Shown piece by piece: positions 7,698 to 12,878 of a DNA stretch of 14,005 nucleotides. The stretch is taken from positions 1 to 14,005 of the forward strand of contig PHAF01000035.1 in NCBI GenBank assembly GCA_002841605.1. Direction: 5' to 3'. A model generated the notes under the pieces. It was not told where the DNA came from and did not search any database. It was given only the letters and a program-made list of their open reading frames with translations. Source of the DNA: Firmicutes bacterium HGW-Firmicutes-10. GTDB lineage: Bacteria; Bacillota_I; Bacilli_A; Erysipelotrichales; Erysipelotrichaceae. Positions within the stretch are counted from its first letter, which is position 1, and every line of letters begins with the position of its first letter. The position numbers were made by a program, and so were the translations under genes.

Positions 7698-8486
7698 TTG
7701 GATAAGACAATTCGATTATTGATAATTGACGATGATTGTGACATGTGTGATCGATTGAGGTACTATCTTGATCCTCACAAGGAAATCAATGTCATCGGCG
7801 TTGCTTACAACGGTATCGACGGCTTGGATAAATTGCGTAAATTGCGGCCGGACGTTATTCTTTTAGACATGATCATGCCTCAAATTGACGGGCTCGGTTT
7901 CTTGGAACGTGCCAATGCTGAAAAGTTGCTCGAAAATACCAAAGTAATCATGAGCAGTGAATTAAGTCAGGAAAGTATCGTTAAATATGCATTCCACCTC
8001 GGAGCATCGTTTTACATGCTAAAGCCCTACTCTTTCGAATATCTTGCTCATAGAATCACCAACATTTCGTTTAAAGAGGATCTTCTGAATTCGATTGATT
8101 CGAAGAATGGACTTACGGTTTCAAAGTCTTCGGATTTAAACAGCATCGTTTCAAAGTTTCTTCTAGACAGCGGACTTCCACCACATACGCTTGGATACAA
8201 GTATTTCAACCTTGCAATCAATCATTTGTTGCATGAAAATACAACGGTATTCTCGATTACCAAAAATATCTACCCTTTTGTTGCTACCCATTTTGGTACA
8301 AGCAGTGCCAATGTTGACAAAGCTATGAGACACAGTTTGTCTTTGGCCTATGGTGAAAACAACAAAACACTTCAAATTTTTTTAAGAGATATGAACTATC
8401 GGGATTTGGGTAAACGCCCTTCTAATTCGGAGTATATTAACTTGGTATTGGAGAAAATAAGACAAGATTTGATCACATTGAATTAG
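7698..8486 (+). CDS. spo0A: Spo0A-family response regulator
   Basis: A 262-residue response regulator with a Spo0A architecture. The receiver domain has the acidic cluster Asp11-Asp12-Asp13, phospho-acceptor Asp57 in LLDMIMP, Ser86 in VIMSSE and Lys109 in MLKPY. The C-terminal Spo0A DNA-binding domain (about 145-260) aligns throughout with B. subtilis: SGLPPHTLGYKYFNLAI, SITKNIYP, the helix SSANVDKAMRHSLSLAY and KRPSNSEYI. In the recognition helix the usual S-R-V-E-R is A-N-V-D-K, so one normally conserved arginine is Asn. The start is TTG at 7698 with AAAGGGGG 8 bases upstream, which should lower translation. No convincing promoter or terminator lies in the 40 bases after DUF1667, so it may be partly co-transcribed with the glycerol operon. 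Its place beside glycerol genes is unusual. Whether the organism sporulates cannot be judged here. Confidence 0.9.
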   Translation: MDKTIRLLIIDDDCDMCDRLRYYLDPHKEINVIGVAYNGIDGLDKLRKLRPDVILLDMIMPQIDGLGFLERANAEKLLENTKVIMSSELSQESIVKYAFHLGASFYMLKPYSFEYLAHRITNISFKEDLLNSIDSKNGLTVSKSSDLNSIVSKFLLDSGLPPHTLGYKYFNLAINHLLHENTTVFSITKNIYPFVATHFGTSSANVDKAMRHSLSLAYGENNKTLQIFLRDMNYRDLGKRPSNSEYINLVLEKIRQDLITLN

Positions 8487-8493
8487 TCGTATT

Positions 8494-8530
8494 AAATGCA
8501 TCTCACACAAACCGTGAGGTGCATTTTTAT
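8494..8530 (+). terminator. Intrinsic terminator after spo0A
   Basis: AAATGCATCTCAC (8494-8506) pairs with GTGAGGTGCATTT (8514-8526), a 13-bp stem with one G-U pair and a 7-base loop, running into a T tract to 8528. It begins 8 bases after the spo0A stop and should end the whole plus-strand operon. Confidence 0.9.
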
Positions 8531-8544
8531 GAAAATAGACAGAG

Positions 8545-8574
8545 AAAAGCACGGACGATGGAATCCGTGCTTTT
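8545..8574 (-). terminator. Intrinsic terminator after glpK
   Basis: An 11-bp perfect stem (AAAAGCACGGA with TCCGTGCTTTT, 8-base loop) lies 29 bases beyond the glpK stop. On the minus strand the 3' arm ends in UUUU followed by CUCUG, so the U tract is short. The AT-ended symmetric stem could act in both directions as a back-up for the spo0A terminator. Confidence 0.75.
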
Positions 8575-8603
8575 CAAAATGGGGTGATTTCGGAGGGTTA
8601 GTA

Positions 8604-10091
8604 TTAGAATTGGCGAGCAGCGTTAACAGCTCTGACCCAACCGGCATACAATTCTTCACGTTTTTCAGCAGGCATAACAGGTTCGAAACGTTTGTCGAGT
8701 TTCCAGTTTTGGGTAACTTCGTTTTTGTTTTTCCAAACGCCAACTGCTAAGCCGGACAAGAATGCTGCGCCAAGAGCGGTAGTTTCTTGAACGACCGGAC
8801 GTTCAACCGGTACACCCAAGATATCGCTTTGGAATTGCATCAAGAAGTCATTCTTAACGGCTCCGCCGTCAACTTTCAATGCAGCAAGCTTGATACCCGA
8901 GTCGATTTCCATAGCTTGCAAAATATCGCGAGTTTGGTAATCGATTGATTCTAATGTAGCACGAACGAAATGTTCTTTCGTTGTACCGCGTGTTAATCCA
9001 AATACTGCACCGCGAGCTTTGTCATCCCAATATGGAGCGCCTAAGCCTACGAATGCCGGAACAACGTAAACGCCATCGGTGGATTCAACATGTTTAGCCA
9101 ACTCTTCTGTTTCAGGAGCTGTTCTAACCATACGTAAACCATCGCGTAACCATTGCACTGCACTACCAGCGATGAAGATTGAACCTTCTAATGCATATTC
9201 TACTTTGCCGTCTAGACCCCAAGCGATTGTTGTAACCAAACCGTTTTTACTCGGAACTGGTTTTTCGCCTGTGTTCATCAACATAAAGCATCCTGTACCA
9301 TAAGTGTTCTTAGCCATACCCGGAAGGAAGCAAGCTTGTCCAAATAGAGCAGCTTGTTGGTCACCAGCGATACCGGAAATAGGAACTTCTTGACCGAAGA
9401 AATGATAAGGTGCGGTCTTTCCATAAACATAACTTGAAGGAAGAACTTCTGGCAATAAAGCCTTCGGTACGTTCAAGATCGATAATAATTCTTCGTCCCA
9501 CTTCAATTCATAGATGTTGTACATCAACGTTCTGGAAGCATTGGAATAGTCGGTAACGTGTGCTGCTCCGCCTGTTAATTTCCAAATCAACCAAGTGTCG
9601 ATTGTTCCAAACAATAATTCGCCTTTTTCAGCTCTTTCGCGGCTGCCTTCAACATGATCCAAAATCCATCTGACTTTGGTTCCGGAGAAGTAAGCATCAA
9701 CGACTAAACCGGTTTTGCTACGGAACAAATCAGCCTTGCCGGCAGCTTTGATTTCGTCGCAAATCGGAACTGTTTGACGTGATTGCCAAACGATAGCATT
9801 GTAAATCGGTAAACCAGTTTTCTTATCCCAAACAACCGTTGTTTCACGTTGGTTGGTGATACCGATACTGGCAATTTGTTCAGGTTGAATACCTGTGGTA
9901 ATGAATACTTCAGATAAAACGGCCAATACGCTGGTCCAAATTTCAGTTGCATTGTGTTCAACCCAACCCGGTTTCGGGAAGATTTGTGTGAACTCTTTTT
10001 GAGCTACGCCAACGATGTTGGTCTTTTGATCGAAAATAATGGCACGGGAACTTGTTGTCCCCTGATCAATTGCCAATACGAATTTTTCCAT
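8604..10091 (-). CDS. glpK: Glycerol kinase
   Basis: Full-length glycerol kinase (495 residues), an FGGY-family enzyme that phosphorylates cytosolic glycerol with ATP to sn-glycerol 3-phosphate. It begins with the phosphate-binding AIDQGTTSSR. ITNQRETTVVWD, AIVWQSRQT and GSIFIAGSAVQWLRDGLRM are family signatures, and KVDGGAVKND with TTALGAAFLSGLAVG forms the C-terminal ATP-binding part. His230 in APYHFFGQ aligns with the activation-loop histidine that phospho-HPr modifies in Bacillus and Enterococcus kinases, so stimulation by the PTS is expected and the enzyme should be less active when preferred sugars are consumed. An AAAGGAGGACA ribosome binding site precedes the ATG. It is the last gene of an operon with two small membrane proteins, 23 bases after the second. 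Confidence 0.97.
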   Translation of the reverse strand: MEKFVLAIDQGTTSSRAIIFDQKTNIVGVAQKEFTQIFPKPGWVEHNATEIWTSVLAVLSEVFITTGIQPEQIASIGITNQRETTVVWDKKTGLPIYNAIVWQSRQTVPICDEIKAAGKADLFRSKTGLVVDAYFSGTKVRWILDHVEGSRERAEKGELLFGTIDTWLIWKLTGGAAHVTDYSNASRTLMYNIYELKWDEELLSILNVPKALLPEVLPSSYVYGKTAPYHFFGQEVPISGIAGDQQAALFGQACFLPGMAKNTYGTGCFMLMNTGEKPVPSKNGLVTTIAWGLDGKVEYALEGSIFIAGSAVQWLRDGLRMVRTAPETEELAKHVESTDGVYVVPAFVGLGAPYWDDKARGAVFGLTRGTTKEHFVRATLESIDYQTRDILQAMEIDSGIKLAALKVDGGAVKNDFLMQFQSDILGVPVERPVVQETTALGAAFLSGLAVGVWKNKNEVTQNWKLDKRFEPVMPAEKREELYAGWVRAVNAARQF

Positions 10092-10114
10092 AATTGTCCT
10101 CCTTTATTAGACTA

Positions 10115-10459
10115 TTATAAGAAGAATGATAAGATTAATCCGCCTAATACGCCGCCGACGATTGCAGCTAGAATATTAGGAACAGCTTTGCTGAATTTAC
10201 CACCGCTGACAGTAGAAGCAACGATTAAGCCGACACCGGCAGCAAGCCCCATGTCAACCCATGAACCACCGGATTGAGTGATCATGCCAACACCGTGGTT
10301 AATGGTCCAAGTTGTACCAACAACGAACAATGCAGCCATCCATCCACCGAATGTGCCAAAGTTTTCAACTAATTTACCCCAAAGGAGCCAAATCAAGAAC
10401 GGGAACAAGAAACCGCCGAATACGGTTGCGACCATTGCAGGCAATGTTGGGAATGTCAT
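10115..10459 (-). CDS. Small membrane protein, Lin0368-type putative glycerol transporter subunit
   Basis: A 114-residue, very hydrophobic protein with about four membrane segments. It resembles the small proteins encoded next to glpK in Listeria (Lin0368 type), which are annotated as putative glycerol transporter subunits; I rely on memory for that. It shares a core with the upstream gene product: FGxxGGWxAA, then WxxNH, then GSxxVDMGL, so the pair look like diverged paralogues that probably form a heteromer. No GlpF (NPA-motif aquaglyceroporin) is present in the window, so this pair is the natural candidate for glycerol uptake. Its ATG overlaps the stop of the upstream gene by one base (TAATG), which implies translational coupling, and glpK follows after 23 bases. 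Function is inferred from context. Confidence 0.78.
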   Translation of the reverse strand: MTFPTLPAMVATVFGGFLFPFLIWLLWGKLVENFGTFGGWMAALFVVGTTWTINHGVGMITQSGGSWVDMGLAAGVGLIVASTVSGGKFSKAVPNILAAIVGGVLGGLILSFFL

Positions 10460-10830
10460 TATGCTTTACCTCCTTTAGCCATATCAGCACTTACTTTAGC
10501 AGCTGCGAAGCCTCCTAAAGACGCTCCAAGAGCAACTAACAACATCGTAGGAACTGCTGCCATAAATGTAGCAACGCCGTCATACAAGAATACATCGCGG
10601 AAAATACCAACTAATGCAATACCTAACCCCATGTCAACAAACGTGGAGCCTTCTTCGTGGTGAATCAAACCAAGGAAATGGTTCATAAACCACATTGGTC
10701 CGATGATAGCAAATGCAGCCAACCATCCGCCGATAATGCCGAACGATTCAACTTGAACGAAAGGTCCCCAAACGGACATAACGATCATCCCAGCTATCAT
10801 GTACCCAAGTACACCTCTGAAAAACTTCAT
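10459..10830 (-). CDS. Small membrane protein, Lin0367-type, paralogous partner of the following gene
   Basis: A 123-residue integral membrane protein and first gene of the glycerol operon. About four helices can be seen (roughly residues 5-24, 29-56, 61-80 and 85-113), ending in a short charged tail (SADMAKGGKA). The core FGIIGGWLAA, then WFMNH, then GSTFVDMGLG mirrors the next protein, so an asparagine-histidine pair and an aspartate lie in or near the membrane in both; these polar residues are candidates for substrate or ion contact. An AAGGAAG ribosome binding site lies upstream of the ATG. It is coupled to the next gene through a TAATG overlap. It is preceded by about 190 bases of leader with a hairpin and, further up, a cre-like site and 0A boxes. 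Glycerol transport is inferred from glpK linkage. Confidence 0.76.
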   Translation of the reverse strand: MKFFRGVLGYMIAGMIVMSVWGPFVQVESFGIIGGWLAAFAIIGPMWFMNHFLGLIHHEEGSTFVDMGLGIALVGIFRDVFLYDGVATFMAAVPTMLLVALGASLGGFAAAKVSADMAKGGKA

Positions 10831-10880
10831 ATTCTTTCTTCCTTTCTTAGCTTTCGCCTATCTTGACCACGACGACCCCC

Positions 10881-10929
10881 AGAAACTACTCACTGCCATC
10901 ATTGATCATTTTCAATGAGTGAAGTCTCT
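10881..10929 (-). other. Long hairpin in the leader of the glycerol transporter-glpK operon
   Basis: Read on the minus strand, AGAGAC pairs with GTTTCT (10929-10924 with 10886-10881). Inside, TCAC/GTGA and TCATTG/CAATGA continue the stem around an AAAATGAT loop, leaving a TGGCA bulge and a small internal loop: about 16 pairs in total. No U tract follows, so it is not an intrinsic terminator. It lies about 50 bases ahead of the first start codon. I do not recognise it as a known riboswitch; it could be an antiterminator target, an RNA-stability element, or simply a structured leader. Confidence 0.45.
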
Positions 10930-11028
10930 TTGCCCGGTTGCCGACCATGGTTCAATCCAATTTCAGACTCGGAAAATGATATACCCAATGAAATTCATTC
11001 CCGATGTTTCAAAAAACCCTACACTGTT

Positions 11029-11050
11029 AGTATAAATGAAAGCGCTTAAC
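11029..11050 (-). promoter_or_regulatory. Promoter -10 and cre-like site of the glycerol transporter-glpK operon
   Basis: On the minus strand TATACT (11034-11029) is a good -10, but the hexamer 17 bases upstream (AATCCA) is a poor -35, suggesting dependence on an activator. TGAAAGCGCTTAAC at 11037-11050 (plus strand) carries the palindromic cre core AAAGCGCTT, with mismatches at the last two positions of the 14-base consensus. It sits just upstream of the -10, where CcpA would interfere with polymerase. A start near 11022 would give a leader of about 190 bases. Confidence 0.5.
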
Positions 11051-11065
11051 TTGGATTATTTACAA

Positions 11066-11095
11066 TTCGACAATTTACATACATATGGTGTCGAA
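11066..11095. promoter_or_regulatory. Inverted pair of 0A boxes (candidate Spo0A operator)
   Basis: TTCGACA at 11066-11072 and TGTCGAA at 11089-11095 are perfect inverted copies of the 0A-box core TGTCGAA, 16 bases apart (23 bases from start to start). On the minus strand the first box reads ATTGTCGAA, 8 of 9 against TTTGTCRAA. They lie about 44-73 bases upstream of the inferred start of the glycerol transporter operon, a plausible position for an activator. No U tract follows, so it is not a terminator for the FMN-binding gene. Spo0A is encoded 2.6 kb away. Binding is not shown. Confidence 0.5.
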
Positions 11096-11117
11096 AAGGA
11101 ATTATTTCACAAGTGAT

Positions 11118-11498
11118 TTACTGCAGTGCTTTGGATACTGCCAATTTTATAACTTGACTGCTATATGTTGCTCCGCTAATCACATCAACTTTGATAGACT
11201 GTGTGCGAATGATCTCATAAATAATGGATTCAGCTTTACTTCCCTGTCCGTTGATATGTTCTAAAATTTCTATAAAAGTAATTTTGTGATCAGAGACTGT
11301 TACTTTTACGGAAACTGTAACCGGAAAAACGCTATATCTTCCTGTATATTCACCATCAGCTACATCGGCTAATGCAAGCGGTTGAACTTCAATTCGATAG
11401 AGTTCTTGAAGATTGCGGTCTATAGCAGAATACGCAACATATCCGATAAGTACGAATATTGACACTATGGTCAAAATAACTATAAAACCCTTCTTCAT
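11118..11498 (-). CDS. Membrane-anchored FMN-binding domain protein
   Basis: A 126-residue protein with one N-terminal membrane anchor (residues 4-24) followed by a single FMN-binding domain of the NqrC/RnfG type (PF04205). The motif DVISGATYSS (105-114) contains the SGATxSS signature in which the threonine (Thr111) receives FMN covalently through a phosphoester bond put on by the flavin transferase ApbE. It would therefore be an extracytoplasmic, covalently flavinylated electron carrier. It is far shorter than NqrC or RnfG, essentially a minimal domain on an anchor. The start lies 6 bases after the flavodoxin stop, with only a weak AAAGG ahead, so translation is probably coupled. No Rnf/Nqr subunits or ApbE are in the window, so its redox partner is unknown. 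No terminator is seen after it. Confidence 0.83.
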   Translation of the reverse strand: MKKGFIVILTIVSIFVLIGYVAYSAIDRNLQELYRIEVQPLALADVADGEYTGRYSVFPVTVSVKVTVSDHKITFIEILEHINGQGSKAESIIYEIIRTQSIKVDVISGATYSSQVIKLAVSKALQ

Positions 11499-11504
11499 TT
11501 GACT

Positions 11505-11957
11505 TTAGAGGGCCTTTATAAAGTCATCGACTTTTTGATCGCGACCCTTATTCGTCCAGTTAATGATTACGGTTTTATCAATCGAAGCTCCTTTTTCTTT
11601 ACACAGTGAAACCATTTTGTTCAATGCGGATGTACCACCCGTCCACAAAAAAGGTAACTGTTTAGTCACAAAGCAGCTTACCGTTTTTCCATTCAATGAT
11701 TCAACTTGCTGAAGATATTTCACCATCGCCGGCGCCAACGAAAAAGCCCGGACCGGAGAACCGAAAATAACCTTATCAAATGATGCTAGTGACTCGATTT
11801 CACCGAACTGAATATCCGTCTTACTGGGTTGATCGTCTTCCACATTAACACGTATCAGTTGTGCATCATGATTCTTGTTTTGTAAATAGCGGACGATTTT
11901 CTGCCCGATGGAAAAAGAATTTCCTGTATAGGAGTATATGACAACCGCAATTTTCAT
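11505..11957 (-). CDS. Flavodoxin-family protein
   Basis: A 150-residue flavodoxin-like protein. The N-terminal strand and phosphate loop read VVIYSYTGNSFSIGQKI, with the T/S-x-T-G-N-S pattern that cradles the FMN phosphate. FDKVIFGSPVRAFSLAPA is the 50s-loop region (G-S-P-V-x-x-x-x), and CFVTKQLPFLWTGG the 90s-loop region. It is a cytoplasmic one- or two-electron carrier or a small quinone/flavin reductase. ATG 11957 is preferred over 11969 because GGAGG lies 6 bases ahead and the strand MKIAVVIY then starts the protein. It is the first gene of a pair with the FMN-binding membrane protein. Such single-domain flavodoxin-like proteins with a SxTGNS loop are common in anaerobic Bacillota, and no specific substrate can be read. 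Confidence 0.85.
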   Translation of the reverse strand: MKIAVVIYSYTGNSFSIGQKIVRYLQNKNHDAQLIRVNVEDDQPSKTDIQFGEIESLASFDKVIFGSPVRAFSLAPAMVKYLQQVESLNGKTVSCFVTKQLPFLWTGGTSALNKMVSLCKEKGASIDKTVIINWTNKGRDQKVDDFIKAL

Positions 11958-12483
11958 AGAGTCCTCCAAATGCTTATATCTTAAGATTACAACCTTTTTC
12001 CATGCATTTCAAGGTTTATCTTCAAATGTGATAGAAAATACACATATAAGAAAGAACATGAAAATTGCCTGAAAACTGACGAAAAAAAACATACAAAAAT
12101 GAGTTGTTTTTGCTAAGATTTTTATCATTTTTGATCATTTTTTAGACACTTTATACTTAATTCTCACAAATTTTCTTCAACGTACTCAGCCCCCCTAAAA
12201 TTTGATGTCAAACAAACTAAACTCGATTAAACTGATGTTTACGAAGATAAAGGAAATCTGAATAGTTTAGACATAATTCCTTATAACTATTCCCTTTAAA
12301 AAGCCTGATGTGAAAGATACGTATATTGGTATGATCAATGATCGTGTATTCTATTAATTATGTTATCAAGTAAACTTTTGTGAGCATTTAATTGCATTTT
12401 TGTTAAAAAAACCGCCATAAATATATAGAAAACATTGTTAATCTCTTTTCTTTAATAATATTCTATGTTAATATTTCTTTACT
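11958..12483. other. AT-rich intergenic region without a gene
   Basis: About 520 bases separate the flavodoxin start from the first riboswitch. I see no coding frame with a credible ribosome binding site and no tRNA. It should hold the divergent promoters of the flavodoxin pair and of the riboswitch-controlled gene. For the latter, TTGTTA (12435-12440) with a TAATAT 15 bases on is the best pair I see, and it is poor. Several poly-T/poly-A stretches occur at 12085-12145. The only strong structure is the inverted repeat at 12249-12297. Confidence 0.6.
12249..12297. repeat. Imperfect inverted repeat in the intergenic region
   Basis: GAATAGTT (12260-12267) pairs with AACTATTC (12285-12292), and AAAGG (12249-12253) with the adjoining CCTTT (12293-12297), giving 13 pairs around a 17-base loop with a 6-base bulge on one side. 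Neither strand shows a U tract after it, so it is not an obvious terminator. It may be an operator, a small-RNA hairpin or chance in AT-rich DNA. Confidence 0.4.
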
Positions 12484-12589
12484 AAGAACAACTAAATGAA
12501 AAGGCAAACTATTCGAAAGGATAGGACGCAAAGCTAAAGGGCCTTCCCGCCAGGGGTGGCAGCCAGTTTCCAAGATGGCGTTCTTTTTT
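12484..12589 (+). ncRNA. c-di-GMP-I (GEMM-I) riboswitch, copy 1
   Basis: The class I cyclic di-GMP aptamer core runs from about 12497 to 12572. Conserved elements in order: GGCAAAC, a helix CTATTC-GAAA-GGATAG with the GNRA tetraloop that docks into the second helix, GACGCAAAGC, GGGCCTT of the receptor helix, and GGCAGCCAGTTTCC closing it. The base just before CAAA is G, as in c-di-GMP-specific members rather than the cGAMP-preferring variant with A. Outside the core AAGAAC (12484-12489) can pair with GTTCTT (12580-12585), which runs directly into a T tract ending at 12589, so the closing stem may double as a terminator. This is the most diverged of the three copies. Confidence 0.92.
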
Positions 12590-12616
12590 AATTTTTATAT
12601 CTGAAGCAGATTTTTC

Positions 12617-12722
12617 GAACATTTTACTGATAAAGGCAAACTATTTGAAAAAATAGGACGCAAAGCTAGAGGGCCTTCCCATTAACGGATGGCAGCCAGT
12701 TTCCAAAGAGATTGTTCTTTTT
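12617..12722 (+). ncRNA. c-di-GMP-I (GEMM-I) riboswitch, copy 2
   Basis: The same order of elements as copy 1, with core about 12626-12705. The first helix is CTATTT-GAAA-AAATAG: relative to copy 3 a C-G pair has become T-A on both sides, a compensatory change that supports selection on the fold. GACGCAAAGC is unchanged and the specificity G before CAAA is present. GAACA (12617-12621) can pair with TGTTC (12713-12717), followed by TTTTT. The same TGTTCTT segment can instead form an 11-bp hairpin with AAGAAC and ATCTC downstream (12708-12740). Apart from the apical loop it is nearly identical to copy 3. Confidence 0.92.
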
Positions 12723-12750
12723 CTTACTAAGAACCATCTCCCAAGAATAC

Positions 12751-12858
12751 TGAACAATTTACTGATAACGGCAAACTATTCGAAAGAATAGGACGCAAAG
12801 CTAGAGGGCCTTCCCGTTCGGGATGGTAGCCAGTTTCCAAAGGAAGTGTTCTTTTTTT
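12751..12858 (+). ncRNA. c-di-GMP-I (GEMM-I) riboswitch, copy 3 (gene-proximal)
   Basis: Third aptamer, core about 12761-12840, with CTATTC-GAAA-GAATAG, GACGCAAAGC, a receptor helix capped by CCCGTTCGGG, and GGTAGCCAGTTTCC. GAACA (12752-12756) can pair with TGTTC (12847-12851), leading into seven T (12852-12858). Alternatively GTGTTCT (12846-12852) pairs with AGAACAC (12860-12866), immediately before the GGGAGG ribosome binding site at 12867-12872, which stays free. If c-di-GMP stabilises the closing stem, this reads as a terminator (off) switch; the direction is inferred. Confidence 0.93.
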
Positions 12859-12878
12859 CAGAACACGGGAGGAATGAC

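Noticed and set aside
8496..8750. Overlapping small frames on both strands between spo0A and glpK
   Set aside because: They span the two terminators and the glpK 3' end; no credible start signals or domain features.
9954..10277. Plus-strand frame across the glpK start and the small membrane gene
   Set aside because: Antisense to well-supported genes, without a ribosome binding site or recognisable protein features.
11066..11095. Inverted repeat read as a terminator for the FMN-binding gene
   Set aside because: Only 7 pairs with a 16-base loop and no U tract on the minus strand; better explained as paired 0A boxes.
12500..12840. Three spaced repeats considered as a CRISPR-like array
   Set aside because: The repeats are about 75 bases long, carry compensatory changes and contain every conserved GEMM-I element; a riboswitch array explains them.
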